38,206 bases of DNA, from NCBI RefSeq assembly GCF_021209385.1, contig NZ_JAJOIL010000010.1, positions 1 to 38,206 on the forward strand, read 5' to 3'. Of the stretch, positions 25,663 through 33,146 are shown piece after piece (position 1 is the stretch's first letter; every line of letters starts with the position of its first letter). This DNA comes from Seleniivibrio sp. Lineage in GTDB: Bacteria > Chrysiogenota > Deferribacteres > Deferribacterales > Geovibrionaceae. The notes beneath the pieces were generated by a model. The model was not told the origin of the DNA and made no database searches. It worked only from the letters and a program-made list of their open reading frames with translations. A program made the position numbers and the translations under genes.

Positions 25663-27048
25663 ATGGTTAAAAATTGCTCACCAAATACTTTTGAACACGA
25701 AACCCAAGTGTATGCAGATATTTCCACTGTTTTTGAATGGCACGAAAGGGAGGGGGCGCTGTTCAGACTTAGTCCGCCATGGGAGAACATATCCCTTATC
25801 AGACGCGACGAAGGCATAAGAACCGGCGCGAAGTGCGATATAAAACTTAAAACGGGACCTATTCCGATGGTCTGGAAAGCTGAACACATAGAGTACGAAA
25901 AAGATTCATTCTTCAAAGACAGACAAAACAAAGGACCTTTCGCAAAATGGGAACACTCGCATTATTTCGCTGAAGAGGACGGAATAACAACAATAAAGGA
26001 TTATGTTGAGTATAAGCTTCCGCTGCACCCGCTTTCAACTGCCTTTGCCGGAAATTTCGTACATAGCAAACTGGAGAAAATGTTCCGCTACAGAAAGGAT
26101 ATATCAAAAAACGACATAGAATTTTATAAGGAATACAGCCCCGCACCCAAAACCATCGTGGTCTCAGGCTCGTCAGGAGTTGTGGGTTCGGCGCTGATCC
26201 CCTTTTTGCAGACGCAGGGACACAAAATAATCCGTCTTCTGCGCGACAGATCAAAACTATGCATAGGCGACGTATGCTGGAACCCTAACGCCGGAATAAT
26301 AGAGGATAAGTTTGAAAATGCCGACGCCGTTATCCATCTCACAGGAGAACCCATAGGCGAAGGAAAATGGACAGACGAGAAGAAACGCGAGATTATAGAC
26401 AGCCGTGTACGCAGTACGGCTCTGCTCGCAGAGACTCTTGCCAAGATGAAAAATCCGCCTAAAACCCTTATCTGTGCATCGGCAATAGGCTATTACGGTG
26501 CTCGCGGCGAAGAAGTGATAACTGAGACTGAAAAAGCCGGAAGTCACGATTTCATCGCAAAGGTATGTAAAAAATGGGAAGAGGCTGCAAAGCCCGCACT
26601 CGACAGGGGAATCCGCGTTGTTTTCCTCCGCATAGGCGTTGTACTCACCCCAGCCGGCGGCGCACTGCAAAGGATGCTTATGCCGTTTTCACTCGGACTT
26701 GGTCCTGTCTTCGGAAACGGAAAACAATATATGAGCTGGGTAGCGATGGACGACGTTCTTTATGCAATCGGACACCTGCTTGAACACAAAGAGATTAACG
26801 GCGCGGTGAACCTTACGTCTCCGAACGCTTTAACCTCAAGAGAATTTTCCGACACATTGGCGCATTATCTGGGAAAACCAAGATTTATTAATATCCCTCC
26901 GTATGTTATTATGAAAATGTACGGACAGATGGGCAGGGAGGTTCTGCTTTCGGGAGCAAATGTTTACCCCGATAAACTCATAAAAAGCGGATTCCGGTTC
27001 CGGTACCCCGATCTGACCGAGGCTTTCAGGCATCTTCTGGGAGGTTAG
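25663..27048 (+). CDS. SRPBCC-domain/NAD-dependent epimerase fusion (TIGR01777 family)
   Basis: A 461-residue fusion. Residues 1-145 look like an SRPBCC (START-like) lipid-binding domain, with motifs such as LSPPWENISLI and IKDYVEYKLPLHPLS. Residues 160-461 form an extended SDR-type epimerase with GSSGVVGSAL, the substrate-region Tyr-x3-Lys replaced by ASAIGYYGARGEE, and a C-terminal DUF1731 segment. The family includes E. coli YfcH-like proteins of unknown reaction. It overlaps in expression with the membrane protein gene that starts four bases after its stop. Confidence 0.87.
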   Translation: MVKNCSPNTFEHETQVYADISTVFEWHEREGALFRLSPPWENISLIRRDEGIRTGAKCDIKLKTGPIPMVWKAEHIEYEKDSFFKDRQNKGPFAKWEHSHYFAEEDGITTIKDYVEYKLPLHPLSTAFAGNFVHSKLEKMFRYRKDISKNDIEFYKEYSPAPKTIVVSGSSGVVGSALIPFLQTQGHKIIRLLRDRSKLCIGDVCWNPNAGIIEDKFENADAVIHLTGEPIGEGKWTDEKKREIIDSRVRSTALLAETLAKMKNPPKTLICASAIGYYGARGEEVITETEKAGSHDFIAKVCKKWEEAAKPALDRGIRVVFLRIGVVLTPAGGALQRMLMPFSLGLGPVFGNGKQYMSWVAMDDVLYAIGHLLEHKEINGAVNLTSPNALTSREFSDTLAHYLGKPRFINIPPYVIMKMYGQMGREVLLSGANVYPDKLIKSGFRFRYPDLTEAFRHLLGG

Positions 27049-27052
27049 AACC

Positions 27053-28153
27053 ATGAGCGTCTCTCTAAAACTGCTTTTTCTCGTCACAATGACAGTTGCG
27101 CTCAGTTTTGGGTTTATGCATCATGTCGTCGGCGGATATGACTTTGAGAGACTGCACATCTTCCTTTTCAACCTCTGCTCCGGGGGAACGATAATCCTTT
27201 ATTTCACAATGCAGCGGGAGACAATGCCGAAACGGCTCATGCTGTTCTATGTTCTTGCGTTCGCTTTCGCATTTTTTGCTTTCTTTAAAATGTATGTGCC
27301 GTGCGTCATAATTGCACTGGTGCTTTTTTTCATAACGGAATCAGTGCGTATAAAAAAATTCGGATTTTTCCCGCGTCAGTTTTTCACAACAAAGGACTCC
27401 GTTTCGGTAAAGTTCCATAACGCGGCTCTTCTCTGCCTCTCCATAGGGCTTCTGATATCCATACTGGCGATACTCAACCACGAATACTATCACTGGCTGG
27501 ACTTTGAAAAGCTGTCGCTGAACACCTTTTTCCTGGGATTTTCATTCCCCAGTTCACTCATAACCCTCAGCGTACTTTTCGCCGCCATGCGAAAATACGG
27601 CACGGCACGCATAATATTTTTTAAGACCGCGCTGTTCTGGACCATCACAGTCGGCGTTATCATCTTCTTCCTGTTCATACTTTTCGAGGCAGTCTGGCTT
27701 GAACTTTCAATATCGCTCACACTGTTCGTGGCAGTTTCCGCAGTTCTTCTCCTATATATAAAGACGGGATACATGGAACAGCAGAAGGCGTTTCTTACAT
27801 CGGGAATAGTGTTTCTGGTGATGACGGCAGTGTCAGGCGTTTTCTATATCCTTATATATGCAATGGGAGAACCTTCGGAACAGATGCGTCAGCTGACGAT
27901 ACTTTATCACAGGACGCTCTCCCTTTACGGATGGAACATAAGCGGTCTTGCGGTTATCTGCCGTCAGAAGGACTTCCCCATAATGCTGCACTCAGGCAAG
28001 ATCATAGCACTCCACTGGCTCATAGTCGCCGTACTTGCACCAATCGGTTTTTATGTCCCATGGGTTGCTCTGGCGGCAATCGCCGCGTATGCGCTCTTCC
28101 TTTATGCAATGTTCTTTTCAAAACCCACGGGAGCCAATCCGGCGGGAATATAA
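27053..28153 (+). CDS. Unrecognised multipass membrane protein
   Basis: A 366-residue protein with about ten hydrophobic segments and no family recognised with confidence. Histidines lie at or near membrane borders: FMHHVVGG (about 21-28), HEYYHW (about 142-147), LYHRTLSLYGWN and ALHW near the C-terminus. Such a pattern can bind heme or metal, but nothing proves it here. GGGAGG inside the end of the previous gene serves as its ribosome site and the gap is four bases, so it is almost certainly co-expressed with the SRPBCC-SDR protein. Confidence 0.8.
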   Translation: MSVSLKLLFLVTMTVALSFGFMHHVVGGYDFERLHIFLFNLCSGGTIILYFTMQRETMPKRLMLFYVLAFAFAFFAFFKMYVPCVIIALVLFFITESVRIKKFGFFPRQFFTTKDSVSVKFHNAALLCLSIGLLISILAILNHEYYHWLDFEKLSLNTFFLGFSFPSSLITLSVLFAAMRKYGTARIIFFKTALFWTITVGVIIFFLFILFEAVWLELSISLTLFVAVSAVLLLYIKTGYMEQQKAFLTSGIVFLVMTAVSGVFYILIYAMGEPSEQMRQLTILYHRTLSLYGWNISGLAVICRQKDFPIMLHSGKIIALHWLIVAVLAPIGFYVPWVALAAIAAYALFLYAMFFSKPTGANPAGI

Positions 28154-28214
28154 AATTCTTGCCAATTTTTTCCGACAGTAATATTATCCTGTCTTGTCTG
28201 AAAAGGAGAGAACA

Positions 28215-28979
28215 GTGTCTATAGGAATCTTTGACTCAGGTGTGGGCGGACTTACGGTTTACAAAACCATCAGCGAATATTTTCCGAAACTGGATATGTA
28301 TTATCTGGGCGATACAGCCCGCGTTCCCTACGGTAACAAATCACAGGAAACCGTTATAAACTACAGCCTCGAATGTGCAGGGTTCCTCGTTAAGAACTTC
28401 AAGATAGACACCATAGTCGTGGCGTGCAACACTGCATCGTCATATGCCATAGACGCCATTAAAAAACAGTTCGGCGTTAACGTCATAGGCGTTGTCGAAC
28501 CCGGTGCGAAAAGCGCAGTGGCTGTTACCCATAACAACAAAATCGGCGTTATCGGCACACGCGCAACAGTGCGGAGCGAATCTTACGTCAAGGCGCTGAA
28601 AGCTCTTAAACCCGAAGTGCAGGTATACCAGACCGCATGCCCTCTCTTTGTCCCGATAGTCGAAGAGATGCTCATCGAAACAGACGTGGCAAAACAGGTT
28701 GTTCAGATGTACCTCTCAGAGCTTGCTGGCTCAGGCATCGACACTCTTATTCTCGGATGTACACACTATCCCCTTCTGAAAGGGCGCATACTTGAAAAAT
28801 TCCCTCATTTCAACATAGTCGATTCCTCACACGCTGTGCTTGAGTGTATCAAAGAACTCAACATACCCACGGAACAGTCAGGAGTCCGCGAAATTTACCT
28901 CACAGATGAATCACCGGCATTTGAAACATTGAAAAATGTTCTGGCCGGCGGTCTCCAGTCCAAAAAAGTCGCGCTTTAA
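28215..28979 (+). CDS. murI: Glutamate racemase
   Basis: The start is a GTG at 28215, seven bases after AAGGAG; an in-frame TTG at 28194 lies upstream of that site. The 254-residue enzyme makes D-glutamate for peptidoglycan. FDSGVGGLTV (about 5-14) is the N-terminal signature. The catalytic cysteines are in VACNTASS (about 72) and LGCTHYPLL (about 183). It is 61 bases behind the membrane protein gene. Confidence 0.96.
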   Translation: MSIGIFDSGVGGLTVYKTISEYFPKLDMYYLGDTARVPYGNKSQETVINYSLECAGFLVKNFKIDTIVVACNTASSYAIDAIKKQFGVNVIGVVEPGAKSAVAVTHNNKIGVIGTRATVRSESYVKALKALKPEVQVYQTACPLFVPIVEEMLIETDVAKQVVQMYLSELAGSGIDTLILGCTHYPLLKGRILEKFPHFNIVDSSHAVLECIKELNIPTEQSGVREIYLTDESPAFETLKNVLAGGLQSKKVAL

Positions 28980-29044
28980 TTCATTGATAATTGATCTCAT
29001 TTCATACAGGATAAATTTTCTCTGTCTCTTTTGGAAAAAAATTA

Positions 29045-29092
29045 TTGACTAATTATCTTTTTCCACTTATATATGCTTTATCGAATATATAA
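29045..29092 (+). promoter_or_regulatory. Peroxiredoxin promoter with overlapping inverted repeat
   Basis: TTGACT (29045-29050), a 17-base spacer and TATATA (29068-29073) form a near-consensus promoter. A perfect inverted repeat, TTATATAT (29067-29074) and ATATATAA (29085-29092) with a 10-base gap, covers the -10 box and the start site, which would suit a repressor. The arms are AT-only, so chance cannot be excluded. Confidence 0.6.
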
Positions 29093-29110
29093 ATTCCAAG
29101 GAGGCAAAAC

Positions 29111-29815
29111 ATGGAAAACACTGTAGTATCAATCCCAAGAATAGGCGAGCAGGCACCAGAATTTAAAGCTGTGACAACACAGGGCGAGATAAATTTCCCC
29201 GCAGACTATAAAGGAAGCTGGGTCATCCTTTTCAGCCACCCCGCAGACTTCACACCAGTATGCACATCAGAGTTCATGACATTTGCGAAGATGGAAAACG
29301 ACTTCGCGGCATACAACTGTAAGCTGGTTGGTCTCTCCGTGGACGGGCTTTACAGCCACATAGCATGGCTTCGCAACATTAAAGAGAAGATAGATTTCAA
29401 AGGCATGAAAGGCATGGAAGTAAAATTCCCTCTCATTGAAGATATCACAATGGAAGTGGCGAAGAAATACGGCATGATACAGGAGGGCGAAAGCAACACA
29501 AAAGCTGTCAGAGCAGTATTCGTTATCGACCCTAAAGGCGTTATAAGAACAGTGCTTTACTATCCGCTCAGTACAGGACGCAACTTTGACGAGCTTCTCA
29601 GAATCGTAGTCGCTCTTCAGACAGCGGACGCTTTCACATGTGCGACACCCGCAGACTGGAGACCAGGCGACGAAGTCATCGTTCCGCCTGCAGGTTCATG
29701 CGGCGTTGCGAAAGACAGGGTTGACGGCAAAGAAGAAAACGTGAAGTGCTATGACTGGTACTTCTGTACAAAACCTGTCAGCGCACAGGAAATAGATTCC
29801 AAAATTAAAAAGTAA
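29111..29815 (+). CDS. Peroxiredoxin (Prx6/archaeal AhpC-like type)
   Basis: A 234-residue thiol peroxidase reducing hydrogen peroxide and organic peroxides. The peroxidatic Cys51 lies in HPADFTPVCTSEF with the conserved Pro and Thr, and Arg134 completes the site. The long C-terminal domain is typical of the Prx6 branch. Further cysteines at 197, 213 and 219 (SCGVAK, KCYDWYFC) recall the resolving cysteines of archaeal homologues. AAGGAGG lies seven bases before the ATG. It has its own strong promoter and ends at a GC-rich hairpin. Confidence 0.94.
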   Translation: MENTVVSIPRIGEQAPEFKAVTTQGEINFPADYKGSWVILFSHPADFTPVCTSEFMTFAKMENDFAAYNCKLVGLSVDGLYSHIAWLRNIKEKIDFKGMKGMEVKFPLIEDITMEVAKKYGMIQEGESNTKAVRAVFVIDPKGVIRTVLYYPLSTGRNFDELLRIVVALQTADAFTCATPADWRPGDEVIVPPAGSCGVAKDRVDGKEENVKCYDWYFCTKPVSAQEIDSKIKK

Positions 29816-29822
29816 CTAAACA

Positions 29823-29842
29823 GGGGGGCTGAAAAGCCCCCC
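29823..29842 (+). terminator. Hairpin after the peroxiredoxin gene
   Basis: GGGGGGCT and AGCCCCCC form an eight-pair stem with a GAAA loop, eight bases past the stop. The following ACGTTATT is a poor U-tract, but the position and stem strength suggest a terminator. Confidence 0.65.
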
Positions 29843-30000
29843 ACGTTATTGACAAACTAAATTTGCACATACTCACATTAGACTGCTTCGGGTTAAAACC
29901 CTCGCAGAGACGTTTTTTGTCTTCGCGAGGAGCGCATGCGACGACGCGATCCCCCTTTTCCTGACTTTGTCATCAGTCTGAGGGGGTTTTTCAGCCCCCC
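29823..30000. repeat. 178-base element bounded by 13-bp inverted repeats
   Basis: GGGGGGCTGAAAA (29823-29835) is exactly complementary to TTTTCAGCCCCCC (29988-30000). Inside lies TCTTCGCGAGGAGCGCATGCG (21 bases; core CGCGAGGAGCG at 29924-29934), similar to the GCGAGGAGCGAAGCGACG type of dispersed intergenic repeat known from many genomes. A CCCCCT/AGGGGG stem at 29951-29986 is followed by TTTTT. No coding capacity. It could be a small repeat insertion or a compound terminator between the convergent peroxiredoxin and MocR genes. Confidence 0.5.
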
Positions 30001-30006
30001 ACAATT

Positions 30007-31437
30007 TTATAAATAACTCTTGGCTATCCCGCCCAGCTTAATTATTGATTTCTCAAATTTCGCATCCCACGGAAACCCGCAGTTTATCCGCATGAAGTTA
30101 TTATATTTCTGCTGCGACGAAAATATTCCGCCCGGCGAAAACGATATCTTCTCTTTAAGCGCTCTGGGGTACATATCCAGCGTATCCACCTTTTCTGGCA
30201 TCTCCACCCACAGCACAAAACCGCCCTGCGGACGGGTGACACGCGTACCTTCGGGGAAATGACGCATTATCTGATATGTATATGTTTCAACCTGAGCCTT
30301 GAAACTGTTATTCATTTTGCGCAGGTGTCTGGGAAATTTTCCGGATGCGAGGAAATGTGCAACCGTCAGCTGCGGAACTGTATTGGTCGCCATGCTGGAA
30401 GCTATCTTCTGACGGAGTATCTCGTCGAAATATTTGCCAGGCTCTATCCAGCCGACGCGGTATCCCGGCGCCAGACTTTTTGAGAAGGATGAAACGTGTA
30501 TCACGTTGCCGTTCTTATCATATTTTTTCAGGTTGCCAAGCCGTCTGCCGCCGAAATTGAAATCACCGTTTATATCGTCCTCAATGATGGGGATATCCTT
30601 TTTGTTGCAAAGCTCCACCATCTCTTTACGCGCATCATCGGGATAGGTGTGTCCCATCGGGTTGCCGTAATTCGGCTGAACCAGAACAGCTTTAACATCG
30701 AAACGGCTGAGCGCCTCTTTAAAATCTTTCATAAGTATGCCGTGCTGGGGGCTGGTGGGAAGTTCCAGAGCATAGACCTTTGCCGTTTCAAGCAGATGCA
30801 TGAATCCGAAATAGCTTGGCGATTCCATAAGCACAAGGTCGCCCGGACGCGTCACTGCACGCATCGCCATCGTGATTCCTTCGGAAGCTCCGTTTGTTAT
30901 GATTATATTGTCGCTGGTGACAGAGTTGCCGTTCATATTCATGTAATAGGCAAGCTGCTGACGAAAAAATTTATGACCCTGAACGTCTCCGTATTCCACG
31001 CGGGATTCGCTGTCGGTGGATAACAGTTTCTTCATTATACTGTTCAGTTCTCTGTGGGGTAACAGTTCAGTTGCCGGCATCGCACAGCCAAGGGGAACGA
31101 TATCCGGATTGGTGATGGCATACAGTATTTCCTGTATCAGACTGCTATTCTTAACCTGCATCGGCTGGTCGCTTGGTTTTGTAACGCGAACCGCCTCGCG
31201 GGGAACAATTGTTCCGCCTGACACATAAAACCCTGACTGGGGGCGGGCTTCAAGCATGCCCACACTTTCAAGCTCCATATACGCCTGCATCACCGTAGAG
31301 AGACTGACGCTTTGCTCTTCGCTCATTTTTCTAAGAGAGGGAACCTTGTCGCCGGGACGGAGAACTTCGTTTTCCATCATAGTGACGATGACATCCATAA
31401 CCTGTCTGTACCGGAATTCCTGCTTAACTTTTGCCAT
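30007..31437 (-). CDS. MocR-type (GntR/aminotransferase) transcriptional regulator
   Basis: A 476-residue regulator. The N-terminal winged helix-turn-helix (about 1-75) shows GDKVPSLRKMSEEQSVSLSTV. A fold-type I aminotransferase-like domain (about 105-476) carries the PLP lysine in SSFSKSLAPGYRVGWI, TNGASEGITMA and the cofactor Asp-x-x segment IIEDDINGDF. MocR proteins (PdxR, GabR, TauR) sense PLP with an amino acid or amine. The target is unknown; the divergent DUF2917-like gene is the obvious candidate, along with its own promoter. AAG-rich sequence precedes the ATG without a strong Shine-Dalgarno. Confidence 0.93.
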   Translation of the reverse strand: MAKVKQEFRYRQVMDVIVTMMENEVLRPGDKVPSLRKMSEEQSVSLSTVMQAYMELESVGMLEARPQSGFYVSGGTIVPREAVRVTKPSDQPMQVKNSSLIQEILYAITNPDIVPLGCAMPATELLPHRELNSIMKKLLSTDSESRVEYGDVQGHKFFRQQLAYYMNMNGNSVTSDNIIITNGASEGITMAMRAVTRPGDLVLMESPSYFGFMHLLETAKVYALELPTSPQHGILMKDFKEALSRFDVKAVLVQPNYGNPMGHTYPDDARKEMVELCNKKDIPIIEDDINGDFNFGGRRLGNLKKYDKNGNVIHVSSFSKSLAPGYRVGWIEPGKYFDEILRQKIASSMATNTVPQLTVAHFLASGKFPRHLRKMNNSFKAQVETYTYQIMRHFPEGTRVTRPQGGFVLWVEMPEKVDTLDMYPRALKEKISFSPGGIFSSQQKYNNFMRINCGFPWDAKFEKSIIKLGGIAKSYL

Positions 31438-31448
31438 ACAGTCCTCAA

Positions 31449-31506
31449 CTGTTATGTAAACATTTCTATTTTTCTGTATCTGTTATGGTAACTGTTATTG
31501 CTGTAT
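31449..31506. promoter_or_regulatory. CTGTTAT direct repeats upstream of the MocR gene
   Basis: CTGTTAT occurs at 31449-31455, 31480-31486 and 31492-31498, with related CTGTAT at 31474-31479 and 31501-31506, all in the same orientation. MocR regulators are known to bind direct repeats near divergent promoters, so this is a plausible operator. The rest of 31507-31650 carries the DUF2917 gene leader and nothing else recognised. Confidence 0.5.
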
Positions 31507-31650
31507 TTTACAATCAGAAAGTGGGCACGAGACAAGCCTTTCATAATTCAGAAGGCTGACTTCCGAAAAGACCGATGGTAAATAAAGATTTTTTGTAATA
31601 TAAGAATCACCATAGGGCGAACACTTAATTCCGAAACATGAGGTGGCATC

Positions 31651-31917
31651 ATGACAACAAAACAGGAGCTAAAACTAAAACGGTTTCAGACCAAAGGTTT
31701 TGAAGACGCTAAGTCAATCAGCATCTATTGCAGCGAAGGTTCATTATGGATAACGGCAGGCAACGCACTGGGCGACCGTGTGCTTTATGCGGGCAAGGAA
31801 CTCCATATAATCGCGTCTGACAAGGTTGTTGTTGAGGCACTCGCAGACAGCGTTTCTTTTGTTACAGTCATGGCGGATATGCCACATCCCCATACAATGA
31901 CAGCAAATAACGACTAA
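31651..31917 (+). CDS. DUF2917-like small protein
   Basis: An 88-residue beta-rich, cupin-like protein. The core ISIYCSEGSLWITAGNALGD followed by LYAGKEL matches the DUF2917 pattern (Gly-x-Leu-Trp-Ile/Val-Thr ... Asp ... Ala-Gly-Glu). The function of the family is unknown. AGGTGG precedes the ATG. It is divergent from the MocR gene and followed by two short hairpins (GGCAC/GTGCC at 31929-31944; GAGGA/TCCTC at 31949-31963) and a terminator. No signal peptide is seen. Confidence 0.75.
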   Translation: MTTKQELKLKRFQTKGFEDAKSISIYCSEGSLWITAGNALGDRVLYAGKELHIIASDKVVVEALADSVSFVTVMADMPHPHTMTANND

Positions 31918-31981
31918 GTTAAATATATGGCACGCATATGTGCCTTCTGAGGAATATATCCTCCTATCTCTTCAAGCGTAG

Positions 31982-32010
31982 AAAAAGGGCGGCTTTGTGC
32001 CGCCTTTTTT
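31982..32010. terminator. Bidirectional rho-independent terminator
   Basis: GGCGGC (31988-31993) pairs with GCCGCC (31999-32004). Six T residues follow on the plus strand and five A residues precede, so it can act on both strands. On the plus strand it ends the DUF2917 transcript; on the minus strand it would end the RNA candidate that starts near 32195. Confidence 0.88.
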
Positions 32011-32194
32011 CAATTATACACTCTCAAACGACTTCCGTGTCGTTTGTTCGCAACGCTTCGTGCGGAATGAATCCGCACTGCGCTCACGCTCCTCTCGACT
32101 CGACACCAAAGGCGTCTCGCCTCAATCCGCGAAGCACTTCCATGTGCTTTTGACGCCGTTTTTTCTTTTAAACACTCTCAAACGACTTCCGTGT
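31982..32194 (-). ncRNA. Candidate structured RNA with CsrA-type GGA hairpins
   Basis: Read on the minus strand, ACACGGAAGT (32194-32185), ACATGGAAGT (32143-32134 region) and ACACGGAAGT (32040-32031) all fit the CsrA consensus ACANGGANGT. Two of them sit in ideal hairpins: AAGCAC-ATGGAA-GTGCTT (32149-32132) and CAAACGAC-ACGGAA-GTCGTTTG (32046-32025), each with an ANGGAN hexaloop. A third stem GTGCGGA/TCCGCAC (32078-32060) and an outer GGCGTC/GACGCC stem add structure, and a terminator ends it. A 23-base direct repeat (32018-32040 and 32172-32194) bounds it. It could instead be a dispersed repeat. Confidence 0.45.
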
Positions 32195-32209
32195 ATCCGT
32201 AACATTTTC

Positions 32210-33049
32210 ATGTTAAAATCTGTCATGTACGACGAACTGAAAGACCTGATTAATAATTCAAAAACCTGCCTGTTCCTGACAGGGGCTGGAATGAGTGCCG
32301 ACAGCGGTATTCCCACCTTCCGTGACCGCGACGGTTATTGGCGCAACTTCCCTGTTTTCAAAGACAAAGGGCTTCTGCCGCAGGAGCTTGCATCTCCGGC
32401 ATCGTTCCGCAAACAGCCGCACCACAGCTGGGCTTTTTACGAATGGCGCAGACGTAACGCCCGCAAAAACACTCCACACAAGGGTTATGAGGTCATAAAC
32501 CGTATGGTGACAGATGTCTTTGGAAGCAGTTTCGTACACACCACCAACACGGACGGTTATCATATAATATCCGGTCTCCCAGCAGACCGCGTCACAGAGA
32601 TACACGGAAGCATGTGGCGGCTTCAATGCATGAACGGCGCATCCTGCCGTTACGGTGTGCGCCACAACACTGATGTCCCACTACTTGAGATGGATGAGAG
32701 TACCATGTCAGCACTCACCATGCCGAAATGCCCCGTTTGCGGAGACCTGCTGCGCCCGAATATATTAATGTTCAACGACTGGGAATACATTGAGAACGAA
32801 ATTCAGTTGAACCATTTTGAAAGTTTTCTGGAAAAGCACCGCCGCGTTGATCTGATATTTCTTATCGGTTCCAGCAGCCAGATACCAACCAACGACTACA
32901 TAGCAAAACGCCTTAAACAGCACGGAAGCAGAATAGTCACCATAAATCCCGACCCGTCTTCCGCGAGGGTCTGCACTCCTGACATCTTCATAAAAGAACG
33001 TGCGCTCCCGGCTTTTGAAGCCATTGAAAAAATCCTTAACTCCTTCTGA
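32210..33049 (+). CDS. Sir2 family NAD-dependent protein deacylase (sirtuin)
   Basis: The frame is open further upstream but that part comes from the structured element, so the start is put at the ATG at 32210; ATG 32225 is equally likely, and neither has a clear ribosome site. The 279-residue enzyme shows the NAD-binding GAGMSADSGIPTFRDRDG (about 24-41), TTNTDGYH (usual form TQNIDxLH) and the catalytic His in EIHGS. The zinc site is CMNGASC and CPVCG. It removes acyl groups from lysines using NAD. Confidence 0.92.
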   Translation: MLKSVMYDELKDLINNSKTCLFLTGAGMSADSGIPTFRDRDGYWRNFPVFKDKGLLPQELASPASFRKQPHHSWAFYEWRRRNARKNTPHKGYEVINRMVTDVFGSSFVHTTNTDGYHIISGLPADRVTEIHGSMWRLQCMNGASCRYGVRHNTDVPLLEMDESTMSALTMPKCPVCGDLLRPNILMFNDWEYIENEIQLNHFESFLEKHRRVDLIFLIGSSSQIPTNDYIAKRLKQHGSRIVTINPDPSSARVCTPDIFIKERALPAFEAIEKILNSF

Positions 33050-33069
33050 CAAAACATACTAAAAAAGGC

Positions 33070-33098
33070 TTGACACAGACAGGCTCAACTCATATTGT
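33070..33098 (+). promoter_or_regulatory. Heat-shock operon promoter
   Basis: TTGACA (33070-33075), a 17-base spacer and TATTGT (33093-33098) give a sigma-70-type promoter whose start would fall at about 33104, inside the CIRCE element. This is the usual arrangement for HrcA repression. Confidence 0.85.
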
Positions 33099-33103
33099 AG
33101 GCA

Positions 33104-33130
33104 TTAGCACTCATAACATGCGAGTGCTAA
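33104..33130 (+). promoter_or_regulatory. CIRCE operator
   Basis: TTAGCACTC (33104-33112), nine bases, then GAGTGCTAA (33122-33130): a perfect match to the CIRCE inverted repeat bound by HrcA. It covers the transcription start and lies 16 bases before the hrcA ATG, so HrcA should repress its own operon. Confidence 0.98.
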
Positions 33131-33146
33131 CAAAACGGTGTGAGCG

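Noticed and set aside
29067-29092. PerR or Fur box at the peroxiredoxin promoter
   Set aside because: The inverted repeat spacing and sequence do not fit either consensus; kept only as an unnamed operator candidate.
31997-32209. Upstream extension of the sirtuin frame
   Set aside because: The extra 71 residues are encoded by the repeat- and hairpin-rich element and do not resemble sirtuin sequence.
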